A stretch of 56,487 bases of DNA. Origin: an uncultured Myxococcales bacterium (lineage in GTDB: Bacteria > Myxococcota_A > UBA9042). A program made the position numbers and the translations under genes. The stretch lies in NCBI GenBank assembly GCA_903842345.1, contig CAIMLR010000044.1, forward strand, positions 1 through 56,487, read 5' to 3'. Below, piece after piece: positions 9,123 to 22,191 of this stretch. Within the stretch, counting starts at the first letter, position 1; each line of letters opens with the position of its first letter. The notes beneath the pieces are model-generated. The model did not search any database and was not told the DNA's origin. It saw only the letters and a program-made list of their open reading frames with translations.

Positions 9123-10436
9123 GTGCGCGACAAGATGGACGGCGAGATGACACGGCACCAGTGGCCCACGACCGCGCGAATGGGCGCCTTCAGCGCGCTG
9201 CTTCTCTGCCTGCTGCAAGCCGCGTGCGGCGCGGATGCGACGATTGCCGGACCGTGCGATTTGGCCGCCTGCGACGATGGGCTGGCGTGCACGAATGACG
9301 GCTGCGCCAAGGATGGCAGCTGCATCCACACGGCGCGAACGGGCGCGTGCGACGACGGCAACGCGTGCACCAACGGCGACAGCTGCCAAGGCACCGTGTG
9401 CGCGGGCGCCACGACCGACTGCAACGACGCGTTTTCCTGCACCCAGGACGCGTGCGACAAGGCTAAAGGCTGCGTGCACATCGCCGGCGACGCCACCGCC
9501 TGCGAAGACGGCAACCTGTGCACGGACGACAAATGCGACCCTGCCGCCGGCTGCGTCCACGCCCCCAATGCCGCGACGTGCACCGACGGCAGCTTGTGCA
9601 CCTTGAACGATGCGTGCAGCGGCGGCACGTGTTTGCCCGGCGCGACAACGGTCGCGTGCGACGACAAGAATCCCTGCACGGACGACGCGTGCGCCCCAGC
9701 CACCGGCGCGTGCAGCCACCTCGCCAACAAAGCCGCGTGCGACGACGGCAACCCCTGCACCATCGGCGACGCCTGCGCGGCGGCGGCTTGCTCGGCGCCC
9801 TTGGACTGCACGTGCGCGGTCGCGGCCGGCCAGAAGCTCCCAGCGGAAGACTGTGACACGCCCGGCGACGACAACTGCAACGGCATCGTCAACGACGTCG
9901 CGGTCTGCGGCGCCAGCGTCTACAAGTTCAGCAGCGCGCCGGAATGCGGTGCGGTCTGCTACTACGACGAGGGCCACAACGTCGCCATCAACGGACCGGG
10001 CGGCGCTGCCAACAACGCTGGCTTTGACACGTTCGCCATCGGCGACCTGTTTGACGGCGTCCGCGGCGTCGACGATTGGGCCGCCAACCTCGGCAAGGGC
10101 GCCGGGGCGGAATGGGTCGCTTGGACCGCGCCGCTGCAAATCCTCACCGTGCAGTTCGCCAAGCCGCGCGACGTGGCGCTGGTGCACCTCGGACTGAACA
10201 ACAAGAAGGACGGCAGCGTCTCGCAGCCGCCGGAAGTGCAGATTCGCCTGAGCGTCGATGGCGTCAAGTGGTCGGCGCTGGCGTCGTTCAAGGTCGGCGA
10301 GACGCAACCGGCGATTCCCGCGGGCAAACGCGGCGACATCGCGCTGACGTTCCCGACGCAGACCGCGCGGTTCGTCGAGATTCGCTTCCTGACTCCGGGT
10401 TCGTGGACGTTCGTGGACGAAATCGACTTCGACTGA
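9123..10436 (+). CDS. Lipoprotein with Cys-rich CDDGNACT repeats and C-terminal discoidin-like domain
   Basis: 437 residues from GTG 9123, chosen for the GGGGG site at good spacing; ATG 9135 and 9147 are alternatives. The N-terminus contains a signal with lipobox (LLQAAC). Residues about 38-240 are a run of Cys-rich repeats of the form C-x-DGN-x-CT-x4-C, also seen in the 5989-7836 lipoprotein. The last 170 residues form a beta-rich module resembling F5/8 type C (discoidin) carbohydrate-binding domains: IGDLFDGVRG near the start and TARFVEIRFL near the end. Likely a surface protein that binds glycans or another envelope component. The specific ligand cannot be read from sequence. Confidence 0.8.
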   Translation: MRDKMDGEMTRHQWPTTARMGAFSALLLCLLQAACGADATIAGPCDLAACDDGLACTNDGCAKDGSCIHTARTGACDDGNACTNGDSCQGTVCAGATTDCNDAFSCTQDACDKAKGCVHIAGDATACEDGNLCTDDKCDPAAGCVHAPNAATCTDGSLCTLNDACSGGTCLPGATTVACDDKNPCTDDACAPATGACSHLANKAACDDGNPCTIGDACAAAACSAPLDCTCAVAAGQKLPAEDCDTPGDDNCNGIVNDVAVCGASVYKFSSAPECGAVCYYDEGHNVAINGPGGAANNAGFDTFAIGDLFDGVRGVDDWAANLGKGAGAEWVAWTAPLQILTVQFAKPRDVALVHLGLNNKKDGSVSQPPEVQIRLSVDGVKWSALASFKVGETQPAIPAGKRGDIALTFPTQTARFVEIRFLTPGSWTFVDEIDFD

Positions 10437-10441
10437 CCGCG

Positions 10442-11635
10442 TCACGCGCCGACGGGCGCCCGCAGGTCGCCCAGCATCCGCGCCACAATTCGCTCGGACG
10501 CATGGCCGTCGCCAAACGGATTCGGTCCCGCTTGGTACCATTCCGGCTGCGTTCCGGCGCGCGCGTGGGCGATCAAATCCGCCGCCGCGGCAAAAACCAC
10601 GTCCGGCTCCACGCCAACCAGCCGCCCCATGCGCGCCTCCACCACTTCTGGCCGCTCCGTCACGTCGCGCAACACCAGCAGCGGCTTGGCAAACGTGGGA
10701 AATTCCTCCTGCAGCCCACCGGAATCGCTCATGGCAAAATCCACCCGGCTCATCAGGTGCAGGAACGGCCGGTAGGACAGCGGCGCGACGAGGTGGATGT
10801 TCGGGACCTCCGCCATGAACTGGAACGCCTTGAGCTTGACCTCGGGATTCAGGTGATACGGGTAGATGAGGTGATGGTCCGGGTGCTGCGCCGCCAGCGT
10901 CCGCATCATGCCAAAGAAATCCGCAAGCTTCTGGCCGTGATTCTCCCGCCGGTGGATGGTCAGCAGCGCGAGCGTCTTGCCTTGACTGGCCTCGAACTTT
11001 GCCAGCGCTTGGGCCAACTCCGGCGCATCGTCGGGCAGCATGGCCGTCGCGTAATCCGTCGGCATCTTGCGGGCGCGCACGGACAGCAGCGTGTCGATGA
11101 TGGTGTTGCCCGTCAGCTCAATCGCCAATTCCGGCACGCGCTCATCGGTCAGGTTGCGATACGCAGCTTGCGTCGGCACGAAATTCCAGCGGGCAATCCG
11201 GCCGATCAGCTGGCGATTCAGCTCCTCCGGAAATGGCTCGTCCATATTGCCTGTGCGCAGCCCCGCCTCCACGTGCGCCACCGGGATCCGGTGGTAGAAC
11301 GCCGTCAGCGCCGCGCAGAACGCGGTCGTCGTGTCGCCCTGGACGATGACGGCGTCGTAGCTCTCCCGGCAAAACTCGCCGTCCAGCGCGTTGATCAGCG
11401 CGGACGTGAGACCCGGCAAATTCGGCCGCTGATTGTTGACCGCGAGCTGCCGGTGCTCGCCCAACTCAAACAGCTCTACGAGCCCGACGAGCAGCTCGCG
11501 ATGCTGCCCCGTGAACACGACTTCCGTCGTCACAACGTCCTGGAACTTGGCCAATTCGGCGACGACCGGGGCGAGTTTCAGGTACTCAGGCCGCGTCCCC
11601 AAAATGACGGCGACGCGCAGTTTCTTGGCATTCAT
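10442..11635 (-). CDS. wecB: UDP-N-acetylglucosamine 2-epimerase (non-hydrolysing)
   Basis: 397 residues, full length for the family. Interconverts UDP-GlcNAc and UDP-ManNAc in the cytoplasm. Family motifs are all present: GTRPE near the N-terminus, VQGDTTT, HVEAGLRTGN, PEELNR and TIHRREN, which together hold the UDP-sugar and the catalytic carboxylates and histidine, and the SDSGG/QEE segment near residue 300. It begins 33 nt after the GH113-like gene on the same strand, so the two probably share the promoter at 12859-12887. In E. coli WecB supplies UDP-ManNAc for the NfrAB polymer; the nearby nfr-like genes suggest the same job here. Enzyme assignment is firm. Confidence 0.95.
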   Translation of the reverse strand: MNAKKLRVAVILGTRPEYLKLAPVVAELAKFQDVVTTEVVFTGQHRELLVGLVELFELGEHRQLAVNNQRPNLPGLTSALINALDGEFCRESYDAVIVQGDTTTAFCAALTAFYHRIPVAHVEAGLRTGNMDEPFPEELNRQLIGRIARWNFVPTQAAYRNLTDERVPELAIELTGNTIIDTLLSVRARKMPTDYATAMLPDDAPELAQALAKFEASQGKTLALLTIHRRENHGQKLADFFGMMRTLAAQHPDHHLIYPYHLNPEVKLKAFQFMAEVPNIHLVAPLSYRPFLHLMSRVDFAMSDSGGLQEEFPTFAKPLLVLRDVTERPEVVEARMGRLVGVEPDVVFAAAADLIAHARAGTQPEWYQAGPNPFGDGHASERIVARMLGDLRAPVGA

Positions 11636-11668
11636 GTCGGAATTCCGGCTTGGGCGCGGGCGCCTGAA

Positions 11669-12799
11669 CTAGGGATGCTTGGGCTTGAACGCGCGGATGT
11701 ACTCCGCGGCGGATGGCGCCAATTCATACGTGGTGGCGGTCGGATGACCAATCGTGAACAGGGAAAAGCCCAAGAACTTGTTGGGATCCTGAACGAACGT
11801 CTCCAGATACGCGGTCAGATAATTCTTCTGGATATCCGCGTTGCGGTTGTCGCTCACCGCGGGATCCCACGGGTTCTGCGCGCCAAAATCGACCGAGGGG
11901 CAGCTCAATTCGCCAAAGAAAATCGGCTTGTGCCACTTGGTGTTCAAGGCCATGACTTCCGCGTAGACGTCCTGCTTGCGGTTGAATACCGTCGTGGAGC
12001 GCAGCGCGTTTTTCACGTCCGCGACCGTTGGCGCGATGGCCTCGCTCACTTCAAAATACGCGGCGATTGCGATGACGTCGACGGCGCCAAAGAGCGGATT
12101 TTCCAGCTTGGCGCGGTAGGCAGCCAGCGTCTCAGGCGCCCACGCGGCGGTCGCCCACCATTGCGTGCGGTAAATAATCTTGCCGTGGTAGACGCCGCGG
12201 AGATTCTTGACGAGCGCGATCCAGTTGGCGGATTGCGCCTCCAGCTTCACGAGATTGGACGCGACGTAGAGGCCCCACGTATTGGGGAATTCCTTGGCAA
12301 GCGCGGCGACGGCCTTGTTCCACGCGGCGAACCACGCGGCTTTGTCGGTCGGATTGAGATCGGTTTCGGGGACGTTGCCGTTGTCGATCCACGGATACGG
12401 CTCGATGATGTATTGGTACGCCGTGTTGGCGCTGACGACCTTCTTGGCGAATGCCAGGCTCGCGGCGTCGATTGTCACTTCGTGGCCGGTCGCGGCGGCC
12501 ATGTTCATGCGGACGGGCACGGTAATGGTGTCCAGGCCGAGGCGCTGTGCGTCGGCGAAGATGCGCGGCACATCGGTGACGTTCCAGGCGGAGACATTGC
12601 CGCCCTTGATGAAGCGGAGCGCGGCGGGCTGGGCTGCCGGCGCGGCGACCGCAGCGGCGGGCTTGGGCGGAACGGCCGCACCCTGGGCATGCGCGAGGGC
12701 CGACGGGAGACAGACGAGCAGCACGATCAGCGCCAGAGGGCGCCGGACGCGGCGATGGCGTGAAAAGTCGGGCCCTGCGAATTCAACAATCGGACTCAT
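11669..12799 (-). CDS. Exported GH113-like TIM-barrel protein, possibly lacking the acid/base Glu
   Basis: 376 residues from ATG 12799. A signal sequence (PLALIVLLVCLPSALAHAQG) and Pro/Ala linker precede a TIM-barrel domain with the pattern of GH113 (beta-mannanase family): MNMAAATG, a tryptophan-rich strand after VYHGKIIYRTQWW, and FFGELSCPSVDFGAQNPWD, which resembles the nucleophile strand (E-x-GY-S...PW). The segment where GH113 enzymes usually have GTEL reads VASNL, so the acid/base Glu seems replaced by Asn. It is the first gene of a two-gene unit with wecB and may trim, bind or release the polymer. Family call is good; activity is uncertain. Confidence 0.75.
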   Translation of the reverse strand: MSPIVEFAGPDFSRHRRVRRPLALIVLLVCLPSALAHAQGAAVPPKPAAAVAAPAAQPAALRFIKGGNVSAWNVTDVPRIFADAQRLGLDTITVPVRMNMAAATGHEVTIDAASLAFAKKVVSANTAYQYIIEPYPWIDNGNVPETDLNPTDKAAWFAAWNKAVAALAKEFPNTWGLYVASNLVKLEAQSANWIALVKNLRGVYHGKIIYRTQWWATAAWAPETLAAYRAKLENPLFGAVDVIAIAAYFEVSEAIAPTVADVKNALRSTTVFNRKQDVYAEVMALNTKWHKPIFFGELSCPSVDFGAQNPWDPAVSDNRNADIQKNYLTAYLETFVQDPNKFLGFSLFTIGHPTATTYELAPSAAEYIRAFKPKHP

Positions 12800-12858
12800 G
12801 GTGTACCTTTGTGCGCGGCGCGCAGTCCGACGTCCTGACCCAGTGCAACGTGCCAACA

Positions 12859-12887
12859 AGAATAGAAGCGCGTTGCCACTGCGTCAA
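12859..12887 (-). promoter_or_regulatory. Sigma-70-like promoter for GH113-like gene and wecB
   Basis: On the minus strand TTGACG (12887-12882) and TATTCT (12864-12859) are separated by exactly 17 nt, matching 5 of 6 and 4 of 6 consensus positions. Transcription would start near 12852, leaving a leader of about 50 nt before ATG 12799. Confidence 0.5.
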
Positions 12888-12945
12888 CGCAGCCAGCGAG
12901 CGGGCGATTCAAGCCACCGTCAATGAATGCGCTGCAGCAGGTCCG

Positions 12946-14508
12946 CTACGGCAACTTGCACACCGTGGTGCCGGCCTGGTTGTCCTGCTTGCAGGTGAAC
13001 AACGCCGGGCAGTCCTCGTCAATGCTGCACATCCGCTGGCACATCTTGATGCCCAGGTCCGTGCAGACGCTGCCAAACGGGCACGGCGTGTCGCTGCACG
13101 GCGAGGCGCAGTACCCGCCCGTGGTTTGCGCGTTGACGATGCAGTTGGTGCCCTTGGTGCAGTCCGCGTTGCTCGTGCAATTGGACCCGGCGCTGCCGGC
13201 CGGGCGCGGGCCGCACGCGTAGCCGGGCTGCGTGACGCCGGTGGGCGTGACGAGCGGTTGGCCGAACAGGCATTCCAGGCCGGGAACGCCGCCACACGAC
13301 GTGTCGTCGCCGGGGCCCATGCACTTGGCGGCGCAGCTGCCAGAGCCGCTCACGGGGTCGCCGACGCAGAAGCCGCCGGTCGGGCAGTTCTTGCTCGTGT
13401 CGCACAGCGCCGAGCAGGTGCCCTTGTCCAGCGAGCCGTCGGTCGGGATGTTGCACGGAGCCGCGGCGCCGCACTGGCCGTCCGTCAGGCAGGCTTGGCC
13501 GCCGGTGGCGCACGTGCCCTTGGCGAAGATCGTGCACTGCTTGGAGTCGCAATCCAGATCCGCGACGCACGGCGAGCCGACCGGCGCAGCCTTGATGGTG
13601 TCGAGGCAGACCTGCACGGTCTTCTTCTTCACGTCGGTCTTGGTGACGCACTTGCGGCTCTGCTTGGTCGCGATGGCGCACTCGGTGTCCGCCGTGCACG
13701 TCTTGAGGCAGGTGAACTTGCCGTTGCGCATGACGCACGAACTGTCCGCCTCGCACGCATCGGCCAAGCCGCAGCCGAGGCGGGCGCAATAACCGCCGGC
13801 CATGTCCGTGAGGCACGTGTTGTCGCCGGCGCAGTCGAGCGGCTTGGTGCAGCCCATGCCGACGCTGTTGGGGCCGGACGGCAGGCAGAGGTTGGCGTCA
13901 ATCGCGCCGAACGTCATGGACAGGCGCTTGCAGCCGTAGCCGTCCGCCTTGCGGCAGTCGTTGACGGAATCGCAGGTCTGGCTGCACACCTTGGGCATCA
14001 CGGCGTCGCCGGACCAGCACTGCGATGCGCCGGGGCAAGGTGTGCCGGTGTCCGCGCACGGGGTCATGGTGCAATAGCCCTTGGGCCACGAGAAGCACTG
14101 GAGGCCGCCCAGGCAGTCCAGGTCATCCGCGCACCCGGCGCCCACGACCTTCTTGCCGCCGCCGGTGTCCACCGGCACGTCGGGCTGGACGGGAATGTCC
14201 TGATCGGTCCCCTGCACGTCGGGCTGATCGGTCGCGGTGTCGTCAGTGCCGGGCAATTCGGCGTTCTGGATGTCAAGCCCGGTGTCGCTGATCGCGTCCT
14301 TGTCGCCGCCCGTGTCCGCCGGCGCCTCATTCTTGACGCACGTGCTGTCGATCTGCGTGAAGCCTTTTTCAACCGGGCAGACGCAAAGCGCGCCCTGGCT
14401 CTCAAAGTTCTCCGGACAGGAGTATTTGGTGCCGCAAGCCGCCAGCAACAGGCCGAGCAGGAGCGAACAACACAGCGAAACAGCAGATGAAGTCTTCACA
14501 GCGCGCAC
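12946..14508 (-). CDS. Cys-rich surface lipoprotein of unknown function
   Basis: 520 residues from GTG 14508, chosen because GGAGG lies five bases upstream and it leaves a normal-length signal; ATG 14553 would add 15 residues. The signal ends in a lipobox (LLLAACG). An Asp/Pro/Thr-rich linker (about 60-110) leads into roughly 400 residues dense in cysteine with repeated short modules (GAGCADDLDC, GMGCTKPLDC, GSPCVADLDC), each like C-x4-DC. The regular spacing suggests many small disulfide-bonded units outside the cell. I recognise no catalytic motif. Similar Cys-rich lipoproteins are abundant in Myxococcota. It reads towards the GH113-like gene and diverges from the GH57 gene. Confidence 0.8.
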   Translation of the reverse strand: MRAVKTSSAVSLCCSLLLGLLLAACGTKYSCPENFESQGALCVCPVEKGFTQIDSTCVKNEAPADTGGDKDAISDTGLDIQNAELPGTDDTATDQPDVQGTDQDIPVQPDVPVDTGGGKKVVGAGCADDLDCLGGLQCFSWPKGYCTMTPCADTGTPCPGASQCWSGDAVMPKVCSQTCDSVNDCRKADGYGCKRLSMTFGAIDANLCLPSGPNSVGMGCTKPLDCAGDNTCLTDMAGGYCARLGCGLADACEADSSCVMRNGKFTCLKTCTADTECAIATKQSRKCVTKTDVKKKTVQVCLDTIKAAPVGSPCVADLDCDSKQCTIFAKGTCATGGQACLTDGQCGAAAPCNIPTDGSLDKGTCSALCDTSKNCPTGGFCVGDPVSGSGSCAAKCMGPGDDTSCGGVPGLECLFGQPLVTPTGVTQPGYACGPRPAGSAGSNCTSNADCTKGTNCIVNAQTTGGYCASPCSDTPCPFGSVCTDLGIKMCQRMCSIDEDCPALFTCKQDNQAGTTVCKLP

Positions 14509-14658
14509 CAGAGCCTCCACCAGCGGCCGAAATGGCGGCCACCTTGGGATCATGATGCGTTTGCCGCGTGACAAAGGCAACCGCCACGGCATTCGGACGC
14601 TGGCGATCTGCCCCCGCAAACGGCTATGCTGCGGTTGGGAATGGCGCGGGAGGTTGCA

Positions 14659-17600
14659 GTGGTAAAGCGGATTTTGACGGCGGTGGTCCTGTCCTTGGGC
14701 GTGGCTTGCGCGCGCGCGCCTGAGCCCATGGATCGCCAGGCGCTGGACGACGCGTGGCAAGGTCCGGGCACTGCGTACAACCAGACGCTGGACGGCGCGG
14801 GCTTGGACCTGAGCGTGAAGCTCACGGACGCGGCGGATAAGCCGCTGACGGATGCCGCGATCGCGGATGATGCGCAGGCGTTGGATCTGCAGCAACTGGA
14901 CACGGCGGCGACGGACGCGGTGGCGGATGTGCCGCTGACCGATGGCCTCATCGATACCGCATCGCCTGACGTGCAGATCGCCGACACGCAGCCGGACACG
15001 CCGGTGGCGGATACGGGCGGCGATGCGTCGGCGTGGCCATCGGGCACCTTGACGGTGCAGAGCGCGTTCTCGCCCGACGGCAAGAACGTCAAGGTGCGCT
15101 TCAACAAGCCGGTCGATCCGACGACGGTGACGAGCCCCAAGAGCTTCTCCATCACGGACTCGGCGACGGGCACGCTGACGGTGCTGAAATCGGAAGTCGC
15201 CGCGGATCCGCAGTTCGTGACGCTGACGCTGGATCCGGCGCAGCCGGTCAACCCGAACCTGACCTACAAAGTGCTGGTCAAGACCATCAAGGCGTTTGAC
15301 GGCCAGAACATCAGCACGAGCCTGAACAAGGCGACAATCAAACGGACCGTGTACGTGTCCATCATGTGGCACCAGCACCAGCCGACGTACCTGGACCCGA
15401 TCGCCGACCAGCTGACCTCGCCGTGGGTGCGCAAGCACGCGACGAAGGACTACTACGACATGGCCGCGATTTTGCAGGGCTATCCGGACGTCCACGTGAC
15501 GATCAACATCACGCCGGTGATGCTGAATCAGATGATTCCGTACTACATCGACCGGCTGGCGCCGTTTGTCGACACCAAGAAGAACACCGTGGACGCGGCC
15601 GGCTTTTTGGCCAAGTGGAAGGGCCACACCGATCCGTGGATCGACCTGCTGCTGGAGCCAACGCCCGATCCCAAGACCGCGACGACCAAGCAGATTGGCC
15701 TGCTGTACGCGGATCCCTGGTCGTGCGTGTCGACGTCGCCGGTGCTGATGAACCGCTTTCCGGCGTATGCCGCGCTGCGCGACAAGAACCCGGCGACGCT
15801 GACGCAGGACGATTTTCTGGCGCTGAAGATCTGGTTTGAGATCGCGTGGTTTGACCCAGATTTCCTGCACGGTCCGGTGGCGCTGCCGACGGGCGACGTC
15901 GTGGATCTGACGGACATCATCGCCGCGTCGTCGCCAACCAACGCGACGTTCACGCTGAAAGTGCCGATGTCCGAGGCGCTGGCCAACCGGATCGTCGCGG
16001 AGGAAGTGAAGATCATCAAGGCGATCATTCCGATCCACAAGAAGCTCTTTTATGACGCGGCCTTGCACACGGGCCAGATCGAGATCGCCACGACGCCATT
16101 TTACCACCCGATCCTGCCGCTCGTGCATGACACGGAGCTGGAGGGCTACGGTCAGCCGTTTGATCCCAAGCCGGAGCCGCCGTTCCAGTTTCCGCAGGAC
16201 GCCGCGGCGCAGGTGGGCCGCGCGGTGGCGTTCTACACCAACATCTTTGGCCAGCCGCCGCGCGGGATGTGGCCGGGCGAAGGCTCGGTCGCGGAGCAAG
16301 TGATCCAGCATTTCCGCAAGTTCAACATCGACTGGGTCGCGACTGATCAGGCCGTGCTCGCGGCGTCCAAAGGCTATAAGCCGGGCGGCGCGACTGCGGA
16401 CGTCGGCGCAGCGCCGCAGGGACCGTGGCGGGTCGATACCGACAGCAATGTCGGCGCGATCGGCGATCCCGCGCAGGCGATGGCGATCTACTTCCGCAAC
16501 ACCAACATGTCCAACGACATTGGCTTCAAGTACCAGGGCATGGTCGGCACGGACGCCGCGGATGACCTGATCAAGAACGTCGCGTCCCAAGCGCCGAGCT
16601 TTGGCTCGCCGGACCGGGTGATCACGCTGGTCCTGGACGGCGAGAACGCGTGGGAGACGTTCAGCAAGGAGCACGACGGCAAGGGCTTCTTCATCGCGCT
16701 GTACAGCCGGCTGACGCAGAGCGCGGCCGCGGGTGAAATCATCTCCGTGACCGGCAGCGAGTATTTGCTGGGTAACCCGGCGCGCAATGTGCCGGCGCAT
16801 CCGCTCGCGGGCCTCAACGAGGTCGAACCGCTGTTCCCCGGCTCGTGGATCGGCGGTAATTTTGCCATCTGGATCGGCGAGACCGAGGAGAATACCGGCT
16901 GGGAGTACCTGCGCACCGCGCGGCTGGACCTGCAGGGTTCAGGCCTGGCGCAGCCCGATCCCAAGACGCCTGAGCCGGCGGATCAGACGAGCGCCGCGTG
17001 GCACGTCTGGAAGGCTTTTGACGAGATCTATGCGGCAGAAGGCTCTGACTGGTTCTGGTGGTACGGCAGCGACATGACCTCGCCGTCCAACGACGATTCA
17101 CCGTTTGACGCCGCTTTCCGCACGCACCTCGCGGGCATGTACGCGCAGATGAACGCGGCGCTGACGCTGGGCGGCAAGCCGACCGTGACGTTGCCGGACT
17201 TCAAGCCGATCATCCAGGCCAACCCGCAGGCGCCACAAGGGCCGCTGGATCCGCCGCCGACGATGGATGGCAACTTCACGCCCAACGAGTCGGAATGGTC
17301 GACAAAGGGCGGCTTCTTCTTTGACAGCGACACCGCCGGCGCGCTGGCCAATCCCGACGACTGGATCGCGACCGTCTACTACGGCTTTGGCACGTACGGC
17401 GGCAAGGACGGCCTGTTCATGGCCGTGCAGCACAACTTTGACCTGTCCAACGCGACGGGCGGACTCGCGGTCTACCTGTCCCAAAAGCACATCGTCAGTC
17501 TCACGACCGGGCAGGTCCAGGAGGATCCGGCGACGCTGCTCAGCCGCTTTGGCGATCAGATGACGTGGAAAGGCAAAGGCGCGGCGCGCGAGCTGTGGGT

Positions 17601-18318
17601 GCAATTGGCCGGCGGCGTCGCCACGCCGAGCTGGCGGAAGTCCGATGGCACCGGCGGCTGGGCGGCGATTGCGCCGACGGCGTTCAACGGCACCGTCGCG
17701 GGCCCAGTCAAGGGCGGCAAGCTGCTTGAAATCTTCATCCCGTACACGGACATCGGCATCGTCGCGGGCGATCCGCTGGAGGTGCAACTGTTGTTCTCGA
17801 CGGCCAACAAGACCGCAGATTTGGCGCCGTCGCTGGAGGCCAAGGTCTTCACGGACGACCCGACTTCCGCCGTCTTTGTCACGTTCACCTGCGATGTCTC
17901 TGAGAAGCAGATCGCCATCAACACGTTTGGCGACATCACGACGCCGACGCCGCCCAAGGGCAAGGGCATCGTCTACATCGCCGGCAACGACGCAAAATTG
18001 GGCATGAAGACCAAGTGGGTGCCCAACAAGATCGCGCTGCGCGACGACGGACTGGAAGGCGACGTGACGGCCAACGATCAGATCTGGACGATTGTCATGC
18101 CGTTTTCCAAGGGGACGGCGCTCAAGTACAAGTACACGATTGGCCTGCCGTCCAACGAAGGCCAGTGGGCCGGCACGGAGGAATTCCCGCTGACGGAGCG
18201 CGGCATCGCGATCTCCAAGGTACCGGCGACCAAGAAAGAGACGGTCGCGGATATCTTTGCCGACCGGCCGCAGCCGACGGGAACGCTGGGGCCAAAGACC
18301 GTGGTGACCGAGCAGTAG
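14659..18318 (+). CDS. GH57 family lipoprotein (alpha-glucan-active glycosidase)
   Basis: 1,219 residues from GTG 14659, which has GGGAGG at five bases; upstream ATGs at 14626 and 14641 lack a site. A signal with lipobox (LSLGVAC) and an Asp/Ala-rich linker (to about 125) precede an Ig-like module (about 130-230), then a GH57 catalytic domain: HQHQP near 238, MWPGEGSVAEQ with the nucleophile Glu near 541, LDGENAWE with the acid/base Asp near 659, and DWFWWYGSD near 795. The C-terminal 350 residues form beta-rich, DOMON or carbohydrate-binding-like modules. All catalytic motifs look intact. GH57 includes amylopullulanases and glucanotransferases; the exact substrate is not readable. Convergent with the MASE1 kinase gene. 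Confidence 0.9.
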   Translation: MVKRILTAVVLSLGVACARAPEPMDRQALDDAWQGPGTAYNQTLDGAGLDLSVKLTDAADKPLTDAAIADDAQALDLQQLDTAATDAVADVPLTDGLIDTASPDVQIADTQPDTPVADTGGDASAWPSGTLTVQSAFSPDGKNVKVRFNKPVDPTTVTSPKSFSITDSATGTLTVLKSEVAADPQFVTLTLDPAQPVNPNLTYKVLVKTIKAFDGQNISTSLNKATIKRTVYVSIMWHQHQPTYLDPIADQLTSPWVRKHATKDYYDMAAILQGYPDVHVTINITPVMLNQMIPYYIDRLAPFVDTKKNTVDAAGFLAKWKGHTDPWIDLLLEPTPDPKTATTKQIGLLYADPWSCVSTSPVLMNRFPAYAALRDKNPATLTQDDFLALKIWFEIAWFDPDFLHGPVALPTGDVVDLTDIIAASSPTNATFTLKVPMSEALANRIVAEEVKIIKAIIPIHKKLFYDAALHTGQIEIATTPFYHPILPLVHDTELEGYGQPFDPKPEPPFQFPQDAAAQVGRAVAFYTNIFGQPPRGMWPGEGSVAEQVIQHFRKFNIDWVATDQAVLAASKGYKPGGATADVGAAPQGPWRVDTDSNVGAIGDPAQAMAIYFRNTNMSNDIGFKYQGMVGTDAADDLIKNVASQAPSFGSPDRVITLVLDGENAWETFSKEHDGKGFFIALYSRLTQSAAAGEIISVTGSEYLLGNPARNVPAHPLAGLNEVEPLFPGSWIGGNFAIWIGETEENTGWEYLRTARLDLQGSGLAQPDPKTPEPADQTSAAWHVWKAFDEIYAAEGSDWFWWYGSDMTSPSNDDSPFDAAFRTHLAGMYAQMNAALTLGGKPTVTLPDFKPIIQANPQAPQGPLDPPPTMDGNFTPNESEWSTKGGFFFDSDTAGALANPDDWIATVYYGFGTYGGKDGLFMAVQHNFDLSNATGGLAVYLSQKHIVSLTTGQVQEDPATLLSRFGDQMTWKGKGAARELWVQLAGGVATPSWRKSDGTGGWAAIAPTAFNGTVAGPVKGGKLLEIFIPYTDIGIVAGDPLEVQLLFSTANKTADLAPSLEAKVFTDDPTSAVFVTFTCDVSEKQIAINTFGDITTPTPPKGKGIVYIAGNDAKLGMKTKWVPNKIALRDDGLEGDVTANDQIWTIVMPFSKGTALKYKYTIGLPSNEGQWAGTEEFPLTERGIAISKVPATKKETVADIFADRPQPTGTLGPKTVVTEQ

Positions 18319-18327
18319 CGCGTCGAT

Positions 18328-22187
<3,860 letters not shown>

Positions 22188-22191
<4 letters not shown>

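Noticed and set aside
8955-10541. Long upstream extension of the 7836-8954 gene frame
   Set aside because: Antisense to the discoidin-like lipoprotein. A signal sequence begins at GTG 8954, and the extension is Arg/Ala/Val-rich noise.
14556-16800. Long upstream extension of the 12946-14508 lipoprotein frame
   Set aside because: It runs antisense to the GH57 gene. The lipoprotein signal begins near 14508 with its own ribosome-binding site, so the extension is not translated.
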